NCBI GenBank assembly: GCA_037951165.1
Contig: JBBDHG010000043.1
Location: 2,044,501-2,108,500 of the forward strand
Direction of reading: 5' to 3'
Length of the DNA stretch: 64,000 bases
Origin: Lophius americanus
Lineage: Eukaryota > Chordata > Actinopteri > Lophiiformes > Lophiidae
A model generated the notes under the pieces. It was not told where the DNA came from, made no database searches, and saw only the letters and a list, made by a program, of their open reading frames with translations. The position numbers and the translations under genes are program-made. Shown here piece after piece: positions 1 to 12,100 of this stretch (positions within the stretch are counted from its first letter, which is position 1; each line of letters opens with the position of its first letter).

Positions 1-865
1 ACATATTTGTATCTGATCGACACTCTGGGTCTGTTTCAACACACAGATCTAAAAACCCTCTGAGATGATTCCTCAAGTTCTGCAGAGATAATGTGCGATC
101 TGTTGCTTGTAGTCTGTCGCCGTTAACGGTTTTCAGCATCCGATGGGATCGAAGCCCAGAACCTGACATGAAAGGATCGACACTCTCATTTATTGTCAGA
201 CCATAATAAAATCTGCTTCAGCAGTCATCATCACTCACAGTCTTCTTTGTAACAGTTTTCTGACAACCTAAGCTCTTGGCTGCATCATGTGACCACAACA
301 GTGACATCACCATGGCAACACCCTTAATGATTAAAACCAACTTCTTTTTATCGTATGAGTGAACTTGCTGTTTAATTGGACATTTATGAATTTATCAAAA
401 CTTTGTTTGACCAGTGAAGTCAATATACTTCAAAGAACTTAAAAGTATTCATGGAAAGAAAATATATGTGGGTCTCATCTTAAAATAAGAATAGGATTTG
501 AGATTGTTTTAACAGTATCGGCTAATTTAAGTTAAAATTAAAATGCTGTCTTTATTCCCAGAAATCTCTTTAAAACTAGAATTCCCCAAAAAACTTAACA
601 CATGACCTTAATCCTCTTCTGTGGGTTTTATTCCTCTAAGTTGTATTTGTTCCGTCTTGTTTTGCTTCTAAACAATGTCAGAGATTGTATATGTTTGTTC
701 TGTATGAACGTTTGAAGTGAACACGAACCCTGTGTACCATAAAGAATGTACATTTAGCTTTAAATGCTCATTTGTGGGTAGAACTTATATGGCTTTGTAT
801 TTTTGAATGTAACCTTGGTAACACGTGTATATAATGTAAATAAAAACGGCTGCACTTTTCCGTGA
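1..865 (+). other. 3' UTR-like end of an unidentified plus-strand gene
   Basis: No reading frame of note is present. The stretch is AT-rich and ends with a canonical poly(A) signal followed by a T/GT-rich segment, as expected for the last part of a 3' UTR whose coding exons lie left of the window. In human the gene beyond the LMNA 3' end is SEMA4A, but it is transcribed in the same direction as LMNA. A plus-strand neighbour here would be convergent, so it need not be sema4a. Identity is not determined. Confidence 0.4.
839..844 (+). terminator. poly(A) signal of the left-hand plus-strand gene
   Basis: AATAAA preceded by TGTA, so the string TGTAAATAAA also contains a Pumilio-type site (TGTAAATA, 835-842). 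Downstream sequence is T-rich with GT steps, suggesting cleavage near 860. It faces the lmna poly(A) signal about 80 bp away. Confidence 0.55.
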
Positions 866-920
866 TTTCATTTGCTGAATACAACGACACGAGTCAGTCA
901 ATGGAAAAAAAGAAGAAGGA

Positions 921-926
921 TTTATT
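921..926 (-). terminator. lmna: candidate lmna poly(A) signal
   Basis: The plus strand reads TTTATT, i.e. AATAAA on the minus strand. It is the only canonical AATAAA on the minus strand that I found between the lmna stop codon and the facing gene end. Cleavage would fall near 900. This implies a 3' UTR of about 2.2 kb. Shorter isoforms using non-canonical signals cannot be excluded. Confidence 0.5.
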
Positions 927-2563
927 CAACATTTTAGAAAAGAAAAAACACATTTTATCAAGTGAATGCATGGCTTTCTCGTGACGTCAGAGTAACATCA
1001 ACGTCACGACAGAAGTAACACAAATCCTACTTCAAGACAATTACAACTTTGGCATTAAAGGCTCTCAAGGAGAAATCCCTTTTCTGTGGCACTTTAAATT
1101 CCTTCAAATAATTCCGTCTGCAGGCGGACAAGGAGGGATGGGGATTAGCTGCGGTTTGGGCTCGAGCTAACATTACATACAAACATTCAAAAAAAAAAAC
1201 GGCTGTGTGTTTCTTCAGGAAACATCGTGGCCTATTTTGCTGGTTTATGATCAAATCTGGAATTTATCTATTTGGCTTAGAGAGATCATTTAGTTAGTAG
1301 TTGCATATTTTGCACAATTGCATGAAGCAATCATGTCTCAGGAACTTAATGTGCTTTTGTTGTCTATATATTCCTGTTACAAAGTTCTGTGCTGAACATC
1401 TCTGCGGCCGTACGTTTCTTTTAACTTCAAACATTAAGGACTTTTCTTTCAGGCACTTTTGAGACCGTAGAGTCTAAATCAGAAATCCGCTTAAGGCAAA
1501 GAAAATAATCAAATATCATAAAGTAAGTACAATAGAAAAAAATAAAAAATTACAACACCAAAAGGAAGCCATCAAGTATTTTCCATAAATGCTTGGCTAT
1601 TATACTTTTCACTAGAGTATAAATGAGTTAAGCTGCCGGACTACAGTACGAATCTACCTGCCGTGCGTATTTGGCGAGGCCCTCAGTGAAAGAAGTGCGT
1701 GAAGCTAAAGTATAAAGTATAAAAAAACAAAAAACATAATCCGGCTCAGATTACTGCGCCAAACTCGAGGATTGAAAACCAGGAAACTGAGAGCAAAAAA
1801 AAGAAGATTTTATGGCCAGTTCTCAGGAGCAACACGGACAGCTGACGGTCACGTGACCGCGATAATGAGGGCGTGAGTTCCGACCTCATCCAGAGACACA
1901 TTTCAATCTCTAACCTGTGACATATCTTCTACTTATCTACTGTTGTCCACTTTAAAGAAGCAGCGACACATCTCAAGAAGAATATTGTTGACTTCCTTGA
2001 ACAATTTGAGCAACTCTATAAAAATATACTGTATATATGGCACCAAATGTTTTCATACATATTTCCCTGGGTTTAAATAGAATCCTGAAGTTTCCCATTA
2101 TAACAGAACGTTATCCAAATTTCTTCGAAAAAATTATAACTCCATCCAATCAAAAATACACACCTCACCCGTTTTTATCACCGGGTGCATTCAATTTATC
2201 CTCCAAACAAGAATTCCTCGTCCTTTAAAAACACATCTAAAAAAGAAAAAAACTCTCTCTGGGGTCGAGCTGTGCATTGCAGGAAAGATATATTCATCTC
2301 AAATAATTATTTTCTCTGTGTGCACCACAGCTGCCCAGCCACAGGACTTCATTCCACCCACTGTAGAAAATGGACTAAAGCTGAGGTTAATGAGAAGAAC
2401 CTGCTGAAGAACCTGCTGAACACCCTGAGCCGAAACCGGTCCGGCTTCCTCAGGAGGCTCTACCAATCCAATCCGCCTCCTCTCTATGGCGTACAAACAT
2501 AATAAAGCACGAGACGTTGGACGCATGTTCTATTGTATACGTCATGATTAACATGTTCAATAA

Positions 2564-2647
2564 AGATTTGATCTACTTTTTTTTTTTTTTAATTTATATA
2601 TATAATTATTTAAAAAAAAAAAAAAAAACTAGCAGATTGGATCTACT
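2564..2647. repeat. T-run/A-run hairpin flanked by 14-bp direct repeats
   Basis: AGATTTGATCTACT (2564-2577) and AGATTGGATCTACT (2634-2647) differ at one base. They enclose a T-run, an AT-rich centre with TATATATA and an A-run, which together are largely self-complementary. This looks like a small insertion with a target-site duplication, or slippage-generated sequence. Confidence 0.5.
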
Positions 2648-2801
2648 CAATGGGACCCCACAGGATTGGACCTCCGCGCGTCTGTTCGGCCGTAGGGCCC
2701 CGGCGGGGTCCACGGACTGTGCGTGTTGAGTGTCGACAGCCACTAAATGTGAAACCCTGGCTCGGATCCAAACACACGCGCTGGTCGATGACGCTCTGTG
2801 C

Positions 2802-2824
2802 GTGTGTGTGTGTGTGTGTGTGTG
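2802..2824. repeat. (TG)n microsatellite
   Basis: Uninterrupted TG dinucleotides in the inferred lmna 3' UTR (CA-repeat on the lmna strand). Confidence 0.9.
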
Positions 2825-3103
2825 CGAGAAGAGCAGGATACAATAAGGGCGTTAGCACGGCACACATGCAATAATATAAGCTGAAAATCCAAAAAACAAA
2901 CTACTCAAAGTGAACACGTGACCCTGTGACCTGTGCCCCAAAAACCTCCAAACAAATCTAACCTGCAGGTGATTCTGGGTACAGAGTAAGACACGAGCTC
3001 GTTCAAAAAACAAAGACAAAACATCCCAACGGTAGAAAAAAAACCCTCCTCATCCTCCTCCTCCTCTGTGGGCGACAGGAGGTGAGCGGCGGCCGTCCGG
3101 TTT

Positions 3104-3139
3104 CTACATGATGGAGCAGTTCTCCGGTTTGACGCGGCT
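3104..3139 (-). CDS. lmna: lmna coding exon 12 (CaaX terminus)
   Basis: Encodes SRVKPENCSIM and TAG. CSIM is the exact human prelamin A CaaX box, for farnesylation of C651, removal of SIM and carboxymethylation. Human has eight residues here, this gene eleven. Acceptor CTCCCGCAG. Confidence 0.95.
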   Translation of the reverse strand, partial: SRVKPENCSIM

Positions 3140-6100
3140 CTGCGGGAGGAGAGGAGGGACGGTGAACGTTAGACGTGGAGAAAACACACAACAAAACAGA
3201 TAAACTAGGGGAATAATCAGCATTTTTTTATAACTTAGATCTGTGAGCACATAGAATAATAAACAAAACAGTGTAATCTATTACTTTAGTAATAGTTTGA
3301 ATGTAATTCAGTATAAAAAAAACAACCTAATAGTGTATCGAACATATTGTTGGTCGTGAGGCCTTCGGAACTTTATCGAGCGAACCTTTGGCCCGATACA
3401 TCCTGTAATATCCTGTAACTAGTCAAGAGTTTTGATCAGTACAACATGTTCTGTAACTTTATCCGGCCGGGGTTTTAGGGGGACTGGATCCTAACCCAGC
3501 TGGCCAATACGCCGGTTATTCCCAGGGTCAGAACACAAAGACAAACAAACATGTATATCGAACTCTTGCAAGATCAGACTGCATATATTTTAAGACTGTT
3601 TTTTTTACCAAATGTCAGCACAAAACACAAGTTTACGAGCAGACATGTGGTAAAAAACAACAACAAAACAACAACAACAACCATTCACTATGTCATTCAC
3701 ACCTACAGGCCATGTCAGGGAGAAGCTGGAGAACCCTGAGGGGAACCCACACAGTCTTGGGGAGAACATGGAGGCTCCACACAGAATACCCCCCAGTGAA
3801 GACAGAACTGGATTTGAACCCAGAACCTCCTTAATGTGAGGCAGGAGTGTGACCCGCTGTGCTTCCGGTAACAGATTCATGTGAGGGTGAATCCTTATCA
3901 CCGGCTGTAATGATGTGTCGTCACACACAGACGATGAAGTACCTGTCTGGGTTGGTTGGAGCCCATGAAAAAGGAATGTCCCACCAGGCCTTCAGTGAGA
4001 CCCCCGCTGCTGCTGCCGACGCACGAGCGTTCTGACGTCTGCCCGCAGGAGTCGCAGATCACCGTGCGGCTCCTCAGATTGTACTCGTTGTCTGCGCCGC
4101 TGGTGCTGTGAGCTCCCTGCAGGGGGCGACACACAGCAGGGTGAGATGGCACACTTCCACACTTACCTCATTTGGATCAGAATTCCGGAGTCTTCAGCTG
4201 GATCCGGACTAAACTTGCAAAAAAAAAAAAGTGAAACTTCCCCTGAGCCAGATCAGAACAGCAGGGGTTTGTGTTCTCCTTCTGGATCCAACGGAACCAG
4301 GATTTGGTTTTGTTTGCCGTGTGAAGCACTTTTGGACTAATTACAGGCAGTTAAAGCAGAGAACCGTCACAATGAAAGAAGAAAAGGAAAACCAAACAGG
4401 AGGAGGAGGGAGTTAAACACGAGTCACGGTACCACATGAGAAAAGGAGGGAACCCGGTTTAAAATAGTGATAGAGTCAGACATAGAAATGAATCGTCCAC
4501 GGAAGAAAAACCGCCGTAAAAACACGAGCAATTAGTAGAATCTGTTCATCCAACTAGAAGAGGATTGTTTTTTCACTTTTTAAAGACCTTTATTGAGAAG
4601 GACATCAATTGTACAAACATTTAGTCCACCATGTGAAACAAAAACGTGTATGAAAATAAATGAACTCAGACAAAAGAAATAAACCGAGAGTAAAGCATTC
4701 CCCTTTGAATAGATCCCTGTACAGTTTGACTGTTTGGTTACTCTTCTGAGCGACTAGGAGTGCTAGGGTGCTAATATAGTCTTCAAATTCACACAGAAAA
4801 ACTATAAAACTGGGGGGAGACTTTGATAAACTTACATTTGTGAATGTGAAAGTTTCCATACATAATGAACCGTAAAGTCAATAACATGTTTCCTGTGTTC
4901 AAAAGACATAAGGACATTTTTTACATTCAATTTCGATGTCATCATTTATTTTACACAATATATCTCGTTCCAATCGAGCCAATGAAGAAATAGAATATGA
5001 ACAGAAGGGAAATAAATGTTTTACAGATTCTGCTTCATCGTTACAAAAAGCTGCATTTGCCGTCAATGTCGAAAGAATTTTGAGAAATATCAATTTGTTG
5101 GATATATATTGTGCAAAACGTTGACTGTTTTATCGAAACACAACTTGTAAGGCAATAATCTGGTTCTCTGCCAGTCGGTGTCTTTGAAGATGTTGTCTGA
5201 AAAAGTATTCCCTCTTGGGAAATATTTTCCTCTTTTTAGAAATTTTGAGTCCATAATATCGACTCCATCAAATCCTCAGAAGGGGATCAACTCTAAGTGC
5301 GTCTTGAAATTGAAGTTGGCTTTTCATGAGAAGCCATCAGGAATTCTTGCTTTGGTTACAAACTCAAACTCTTTACTTGTGACGGGGAAAGGAATTGATA
5401 AGAAGGAAACTTCCCCGTCAGAATCAAAGAGATCAGTTACATAAATCTTTCTTTTATCAACCCAATTCTGATCAAATGCAGATTTTTCCATGGAATTAAC
5501 GAGGCGCTGACATCAGACACACAGACGCCAGTCTACCAGCCAATCAATCATCAAATAAAGGAGGAAGCAGCCCACGTAGATGAAGATGACGGGACATCAG
5601 GTGGTCAGGAAAGGTTCTTTAGTTACAATTCAAAATCCAAAAGTGAAAACGTACACAGTGAAGAAAAAACGGAACCCTTTGGGACTAGCAGCTCTGAAAG
5701 TGCTTCTACTTCACACGGCTAATGGACTGGTGAAGGCGGTATAATTTACCATGTCATCATCTTCATCATCATGGAACAGGGTGCGCGTCACTTTCCTCAT
5801 GGCCATTTCCTGATGGGAGACAGAACCTTTCAGTTATTACAGCTGAAAGAGGAACGTAAGACGAGATCAGGGAACTGTAGGGGGTCTCAGACCTCTCCAG
5901 CGGCGCTGATGAGGCAGGTCTGCAGGAGGTCGCCGGTGCCCCAGGAGTTCTGGTTCTTCCACACCAGGTCAGAGGGCGGGTTGTGGGTTCCATTGCCAGA
6001 GGCAGCCCATATCTGGAACAGTCAAAGGTTGGGGTTTGCAGGGATCATGAAGTTAACTATTGAAAGACCTGTTGGAGGAGTTTCCTGCTCAGAGGCTGAG

Positions 6101-9100
6101 GAGCTCGCGCATCACATGTGGTTTCTCCAATTTGAAAACATTGATTTTCTTTCTACTTGAAGTTATCTGCTAACTGCTACTAGCTTCTTCAAAGACTTCC
6201 TGTTGTGAACCGCACCCGTAACACATCTTTTAAACGTCACACTCGATCTGTAATGCCGACCCAGCCATTTTAAACAGACGTTTCGCCTCCATTGCCACCT
6301 CAACGATCAACCAACTCAGCCCTCCTCTACGCCTCCACTGCATTCATACAACAGTGTAAAAGGGGTTGGACGGCATAGTTGGGGGGTTCTCTGCGGTTCC
6401 ATCACTGAGACAGCAGTGGAGGTAGTAACAGAGGCATATAGGACTTCTCTATGTAACTAGACAAAGAAGCAGAATGGGGATGTGACATTTGGACAACATT
6501 ATGGCTGCAGACCACCACTAGAAGACTTAAAAGCTGCTAGTAGCCGTTAGAAGCTAACACAGTGTGAGAAAAGCTTCTTAACCTCTGAGCAGAGGACGAC
6601 ATAAACCGCCGTCTAACAGTCAAGGTAACTGATTTTATTTGCGGCCACGTTAATCCGTTGTTCAGAGAAAATGCTACATGGTGCTAATGAGAAGCTAATG
6701 CTAACATGTTGCACCTGATAATTTTATATAGACTTACGGTGACGTTTCCTCCAGCTTTCAGAGTGAACTTGTTGGGAAACTTGTAGATGATGGGGCTGCC
6801 ACTGCCAACTTGTCTCTTCACCTGCCAGTTGCCCAAAGATTGGTCCTACAGGTGAGACATTGGAGGAAAGATGTTAGAAGTAAAGGTGTAAAAGGTGAAG
6901 GCCAAACAGAAATATGCGTGTCCATCATTCTTAAACACAAACGGCAGCATCAAAACTAATAGAATGTATTTTATGATCACACGATGATTGATTAAATAAT
7001 AAAAATGGAGTATTGTACAAGTATTCTATTCAAAATCATTGAATGGGGGGGAATAAAATTGCATTAATTATTAATAACAATAAATACAAAATTTGAATCT
7101 AATCTTCCTTTTTTCATCTAATCATATTGTATGTATCTCCTTTCCTTACCTCGTCGGCCTTGTTGCTGAGGCGGACATACTTGCCCTCCAGGTCGACCTC
7201 ATCCACTGTGATGCGTCCGCTAGCGGAGGCGTGCTGACTGATGCGAGTCTTGGTTACGGAGCCCCCCGCCATGCTGGAGGTCTCGCTGTCGTTGTCATTG
7301 AGGCGGCGCTTCTTGGTGCTGCCAACGCCAGAGGAGTTGCGGCTGCTGGAGGCGGCGGTGGCGGCGGTGGTGCTGGCGGATTGGAGCAGGCGGCTGGTGT
7401 GGCTTTGACCTGAGGCGGAGGTCCGTGTCACTGTGACCTTGGTGGGTGGAGGGCTGGGTGACAGACGCAGCCTGGGGAAACAGGGAGGAAGAGAGTTGGA
7501 TGTTATATATAGATGGAGGCAGAAAGTGTGACAAAGTGATACAGTCTCACATTGTTGAGTCTCCGCGTCTCATCTTTACCCTCACCACAGTGACTCAGCT
7601 GCTGGACCGTCTGGTGGACACAAGAATCCTGAAGCAGAACTGATCTCAGAACTGTTCTCCTCTTACTACATCTGCTGATAACGCAAGAGGTTTTCTTTGA
7701 GAAAAAAAAAGTCTATCAGTCTAAACTCTCGCATCTCCCTGAACCCTGTTTGTGTTCCGTTTTCCATTACAGCACCTGTCAAAGGAGTGGAAACCGTTTC
7801 CTATTAAAGTGAATAGGAAGGCGTGACCAAACATTTGACTGGTGCCGTGTATGAGTCGGGTTTCTGAACTTGACTGTGAAACAGGATCTCATTAAAGACC
7901 TGGGCTGCAGGAGAGAGAAAACGTGTAGACAAGAAAAGTAATATCCTGACCGGTTTGGAAACACTGTGTTCTCTTGATCTCCAGGGAAAACAGCTGATAT
8001 ATCTAAAAACAGGACAGCGGATGTGAATATACTTCATTTGGATGCGAAGCAGCCGAAGAAGAAACAGACCAGGTTTTACATATCATGGCCAAAACTATGT
8101 GGACATCTGAGCGTTACACCCGTATGTGTCTGTTGATCGTTTCCCTCTGAACCGCTCCGTCTCCATTCCTCTGGTTTCAGCCGCAAACTACATCTCAGAA
8201 CCAGGCGGCAGGGATTTGATCCCATTCAGCCACAACGGAGCCTGTTAAACGTATCACATGACCATTTGATTGCTATCATTTAATCTTTCTTTAAATTATT
8301 TTGCAGAATCCTCTCCATCCGTCCGCAAAAAATAGCTGAGTGGTCGGCCATATTTCCAGCATCGTGGCGTTTTTCCACTGATTTATGTTTGCCTGGCGCT
8401 CTTTAATAATGTCGTCTGGTTTCTCTTATTTATTCTTCTAGGCGTGGAGAATTAAATCATCCTTCAGCTCCACCAACTGTTTATCTCCCGTCTCTCAATC
8501 GGTGCTATTGACAGGAACAAAATGGATCATTTTGGCACGAACACCACGATGCTGTTGGCACATTTTGGTTTCAAGCCAAATCCTAAAAAGAGCCCGGTTT
8601 CTTAGAGGAGGCCATCTGCCAATTTTTCTGCAAAAGACGGCGGTGTAATACAAAAAAAACCTCTAATAAAATCCATACATATGCACCACTTCACCAAATT
8701 CTCTGAACTTTGATGTTGTTCCACACAATCCGGATATCGGGTCAATCCCGGCCTTTGACGCAATCTGCCGGGGATTACTTGAGCAAGAACCAGAAACCCC
8801 CACTTCTTCTTTTTAACATGAGTTTGTGTCATTAAACTGTGATTGGGGCTTATACTTAAAAGGTTTGATAAGTAGGAGAAGAAGATTGAATCCTTAATTT
8901 GTATTTATTTGTTATTTGTGTATCAATTAATGGTCAGCTAAAGTGTAATGATCGTGACGGGTCCGAGGTCCAAAACCGACGTTTGATGATCAAGTTTATC
9001 TGGTACCACTTTAGAATGAGACTACATTTACAAAGTTTTTTATAAACGGTTACTTAGTCATTAGTAAACATTTATAAACAGCTTATAGCATATCTTTCAA

Positions 9101-12100
9101 TTAGTTAATGTGGGTCACTATTTGGCAATATCAAATGAGCTGTAGAGATAAGTGGGCTCACTATTTGGCAAGAGTCCGGTCCCTGATACCCCTTATATCT
9201 AATGAGTTATAGCAGCTTATTTATGATTTCTAAAGTGTTTACAACTTCTTTAATAAACGTATTACCTATAAACGTACAGGCCTTTCATAAATCCTTCCCG
9301 TTTATCCCTCGGGTCGAGGTCAGACAGGTTCTACAAACAATTGGATGAAAACTTCTGGGCCAGATGCAAAGTCACACAGTTTATTGTGTGAAACATGACT
9401 GTATGCTGGAATACTAGGATTTTCCTCCAGGATCCAAACCGGAAAAAAGCTACAGACCAAAGGAACTATGTGGACAGGGATGTTTTATTCAAGCCTGTGG
9501 TGTTGCCGCGTCAATTGTACCTACTACATGTTTGCTGATTACCGATGATCTGCTCTTGACTGGGAAAGTCAGCAGAGAGTTATTACTTTAAATCCTTCCC
9601 TGTTGTTAGTGTCCGACTTCCTGGGAAAACATGTAGACCTTCATTTATCTCACATTCGCTGTTTAACAACAAGCTCACCTCTCCTCCTCTCCCTCCAGCA
9701 GCTTCCTGTAGGCACTGATCTCCATGTCCAGGGCCAGTTTGATGTCCAGCAGCTCCTGGTACTCTTCCAGCTGCTGCACCAACCGAGATCGCATCTCGGC
9801 CATCTCTTTCTCTTTATCATCCATCCGTCGCCGCATCAAGTCCCGCTCCCTTGACAGCGCCTCCTCCAGCTCGCGCACCTTGGCCTCGCTGGTAGACAGC
9901 TGATTAACAGATAAAACACATGCAGGAGGCGAGTCAATTAGGAGGCAGATCGAGCTGTCTGCCCTCTCTTTTAACGGTTTAAGCCCTGGGAATCTGCTCG
10001 CTGATCAGTGAGCGGAAGCTTAATGTTTAATCAATAAGTGGTGTTTAGTGGCGAAGGAAAAAAATGTATTTGTGGGCAATTATAACCCTCATCCACACAG
10101 CAGTGGAACCAGTAACGCCACAGCGAGATGGGGTGACTGCCGGTATGGGTGTGAGTGTGTATACCTGTTTCTGCAGCATGCTGAGCTGGCCCGACATGCT
10201 CTCCAGTCGAATACGGGTCTGCTGCAGCTCCTCATGGGCAGCTCCCACCAAGTGGCTGTTCCTGTCGGCTGATTGGCGGGCGTTCTCCAGCTGGCAGACA
10301 GAGAGAGAGAGACGGTGCGGTCAGCACTGACCTGCCTGACTTAAAGTATGTCGCCTGAAATACAGACGATCCACTCGGAGCTGTGTTTGCTCACCCAAAC
10401 GGTTACATCCCCTGAGTTAAGTCTTTAAACTCTTTTGTAGATCAATCTATTCAGACCAGTATTCAGTTCACAAACATCAAATCATCTCGTTTACAAACAG
10501 GGTTCCGAAAATTCATTTTAAGAATGGGTCTAATTAAGTAAGCAAGTGTGCAGCATTGATTAAAGTGACTTCCACAAACAAAAACGTCAATCAACTATAC
10601 AGAAAAGGAAATGTAGAGCGAATGAAAGTTCCGACAGGAGGACTATCCCCTTGCACACTCTAAAGTCTAAATCAATGTAAAGTGCGTTATTATATAATAT
10701 AATAATTATATATAAATAAAATATAATAAATGAAATGTATTATTATTATTATTACAGATCCATCAGCTTCATCATCCGTCAGAAGAATCATCAGCCGCCG
10801 CCAACAGTGTCCACACTCCAAAGGGGGGGGGGGAGGAGATATATACCTTGCTGCTAGGACAGAAACCCTTTAGTCACATTCTCTCTAAAGACTCTGAGCA
10901 CCGAAAGACTTTCTAATAGACTATTCATTTCATATCGTCTGTTGGAATAAACATTCCCCTTTTCTTCATCCTCCATCTCTCCTGATTGATTTTCTATTAA
11001 TACAACTTCCTGCTTCAGCTCTGGGTGTCGACAGACGCGTGTTTCCTCCATCATACCGAACGTACCTTAGAGTTGTAGGTCTTCTCAATCTCCTGCTTGT
11101 AGAGGCGTAACTGTTCCTCATGTTGGGCCCTCAAGTCAGTCAGAGCCTCAGCCAGCTTGCTATCGAAGTCAATCTGCCGCCCGCCGTCCACCTCCAAAAC
11201 ACGAGACTCGTGACGACGTTTGGACTCACACAGCTCCTACACACACACACACACACACACACATTGGTAATGCCATCAGTCTACTTTGTTAGTTTGGTTT
11301 TTTAGATTTGCAAAATGCCTAATCTTTGACATGAGATGATTAGAAGCTGGCGTGAAATCCTTAAGTCTCCATTAAACTTTGTGTAGATTTTTGGCTTATT
11401 TCCTTTAAGGCGGTATGCACAATTGGAAAAGACATCACCTGTAGAACTCTGGTTGATGAATGTAATTCCACTGATCAGTCTGACTGTGCAGTATTTCCTT
11501 GTTTAGAATTACGCAGCACCAATTGAGAAATCTACATCCCTGTTGACCTTTGACTCCTGATCATAATATTTACAATTTGGAAACCCAGGTTTGTGTCAGG
11601 ACTGGACTCGGAGTCATTGTGGTTATCTGGACATTTCATTTAGATCTTGTCAGCATTTACACTTTACTTCTCAAGTCAAGATAAATCTGCCATGGAAAAG
11701 AATAACAGAGAGGTGAGAAACAGGAGAGTTCAGGTTTGAGACATCGCTGCATCAGGAATGCAAATCAAACAAGCAGGTGGTTGGAAATGAATCAGTATCC
11801 TGTGGTGAAGATGAAAAGTAGGACAGATGACTTAGACAGCTGAATAAAAATAGAAGTCTACAAGTGAAGGTTGACAACCTGTTTGTAGATGTTCTTCTGG
11901 AACTCCAGTTCCTCCTTCAGGGTCTGCAGGCGGTTCTCAGCGTCCACTCTCCTCAGCATCTCATCCTGCAGCTGCCTCTTGGCATCGGCAAAGTTACCAT
12001 CCAACTGGGAGGAAAAAGAGGAGGAGGGGAGAGGAGACGTTGAGAGACGAGGAATGTGAGAAGGAAAAAAGAAAAAAATCAAACCGTTTGTGTTGTGATG

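Larger units (their letters stand above)
905..3103 (-). other. lmna: lmna 3' UTR (inferred)
   Basis: Sequence between the lmna TAG and the candidate poly(A) signal at 921-926. It holds a TG/CA microsatellite (2802-2824), a T-run/A-run hairpin with flanking direct repeats (2564-2647) and two plus-strand AATAAA motifs near 2502 and 2560. Those could mark an overlapping antisense transcript or be chance. The extent is inferred from the poly(A) signal alone. Confidence 0.45.
4117..5749 (-). other. lmna: lmna intron 10
   Basis: 1633 bp. More than half is a LINE remnant (4560-5500) in the same orientation as lmna. Human intron 10 is where lamin C terminates by read-through. Confidence 0.85.

Noticed and set aside
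3800..3840. tRNA gene (GATTTGAACCCAGAACC resembles a B box)
   Set aside because: No A box or cloverleaf at the right distance. It lies within a dispersed repeat.
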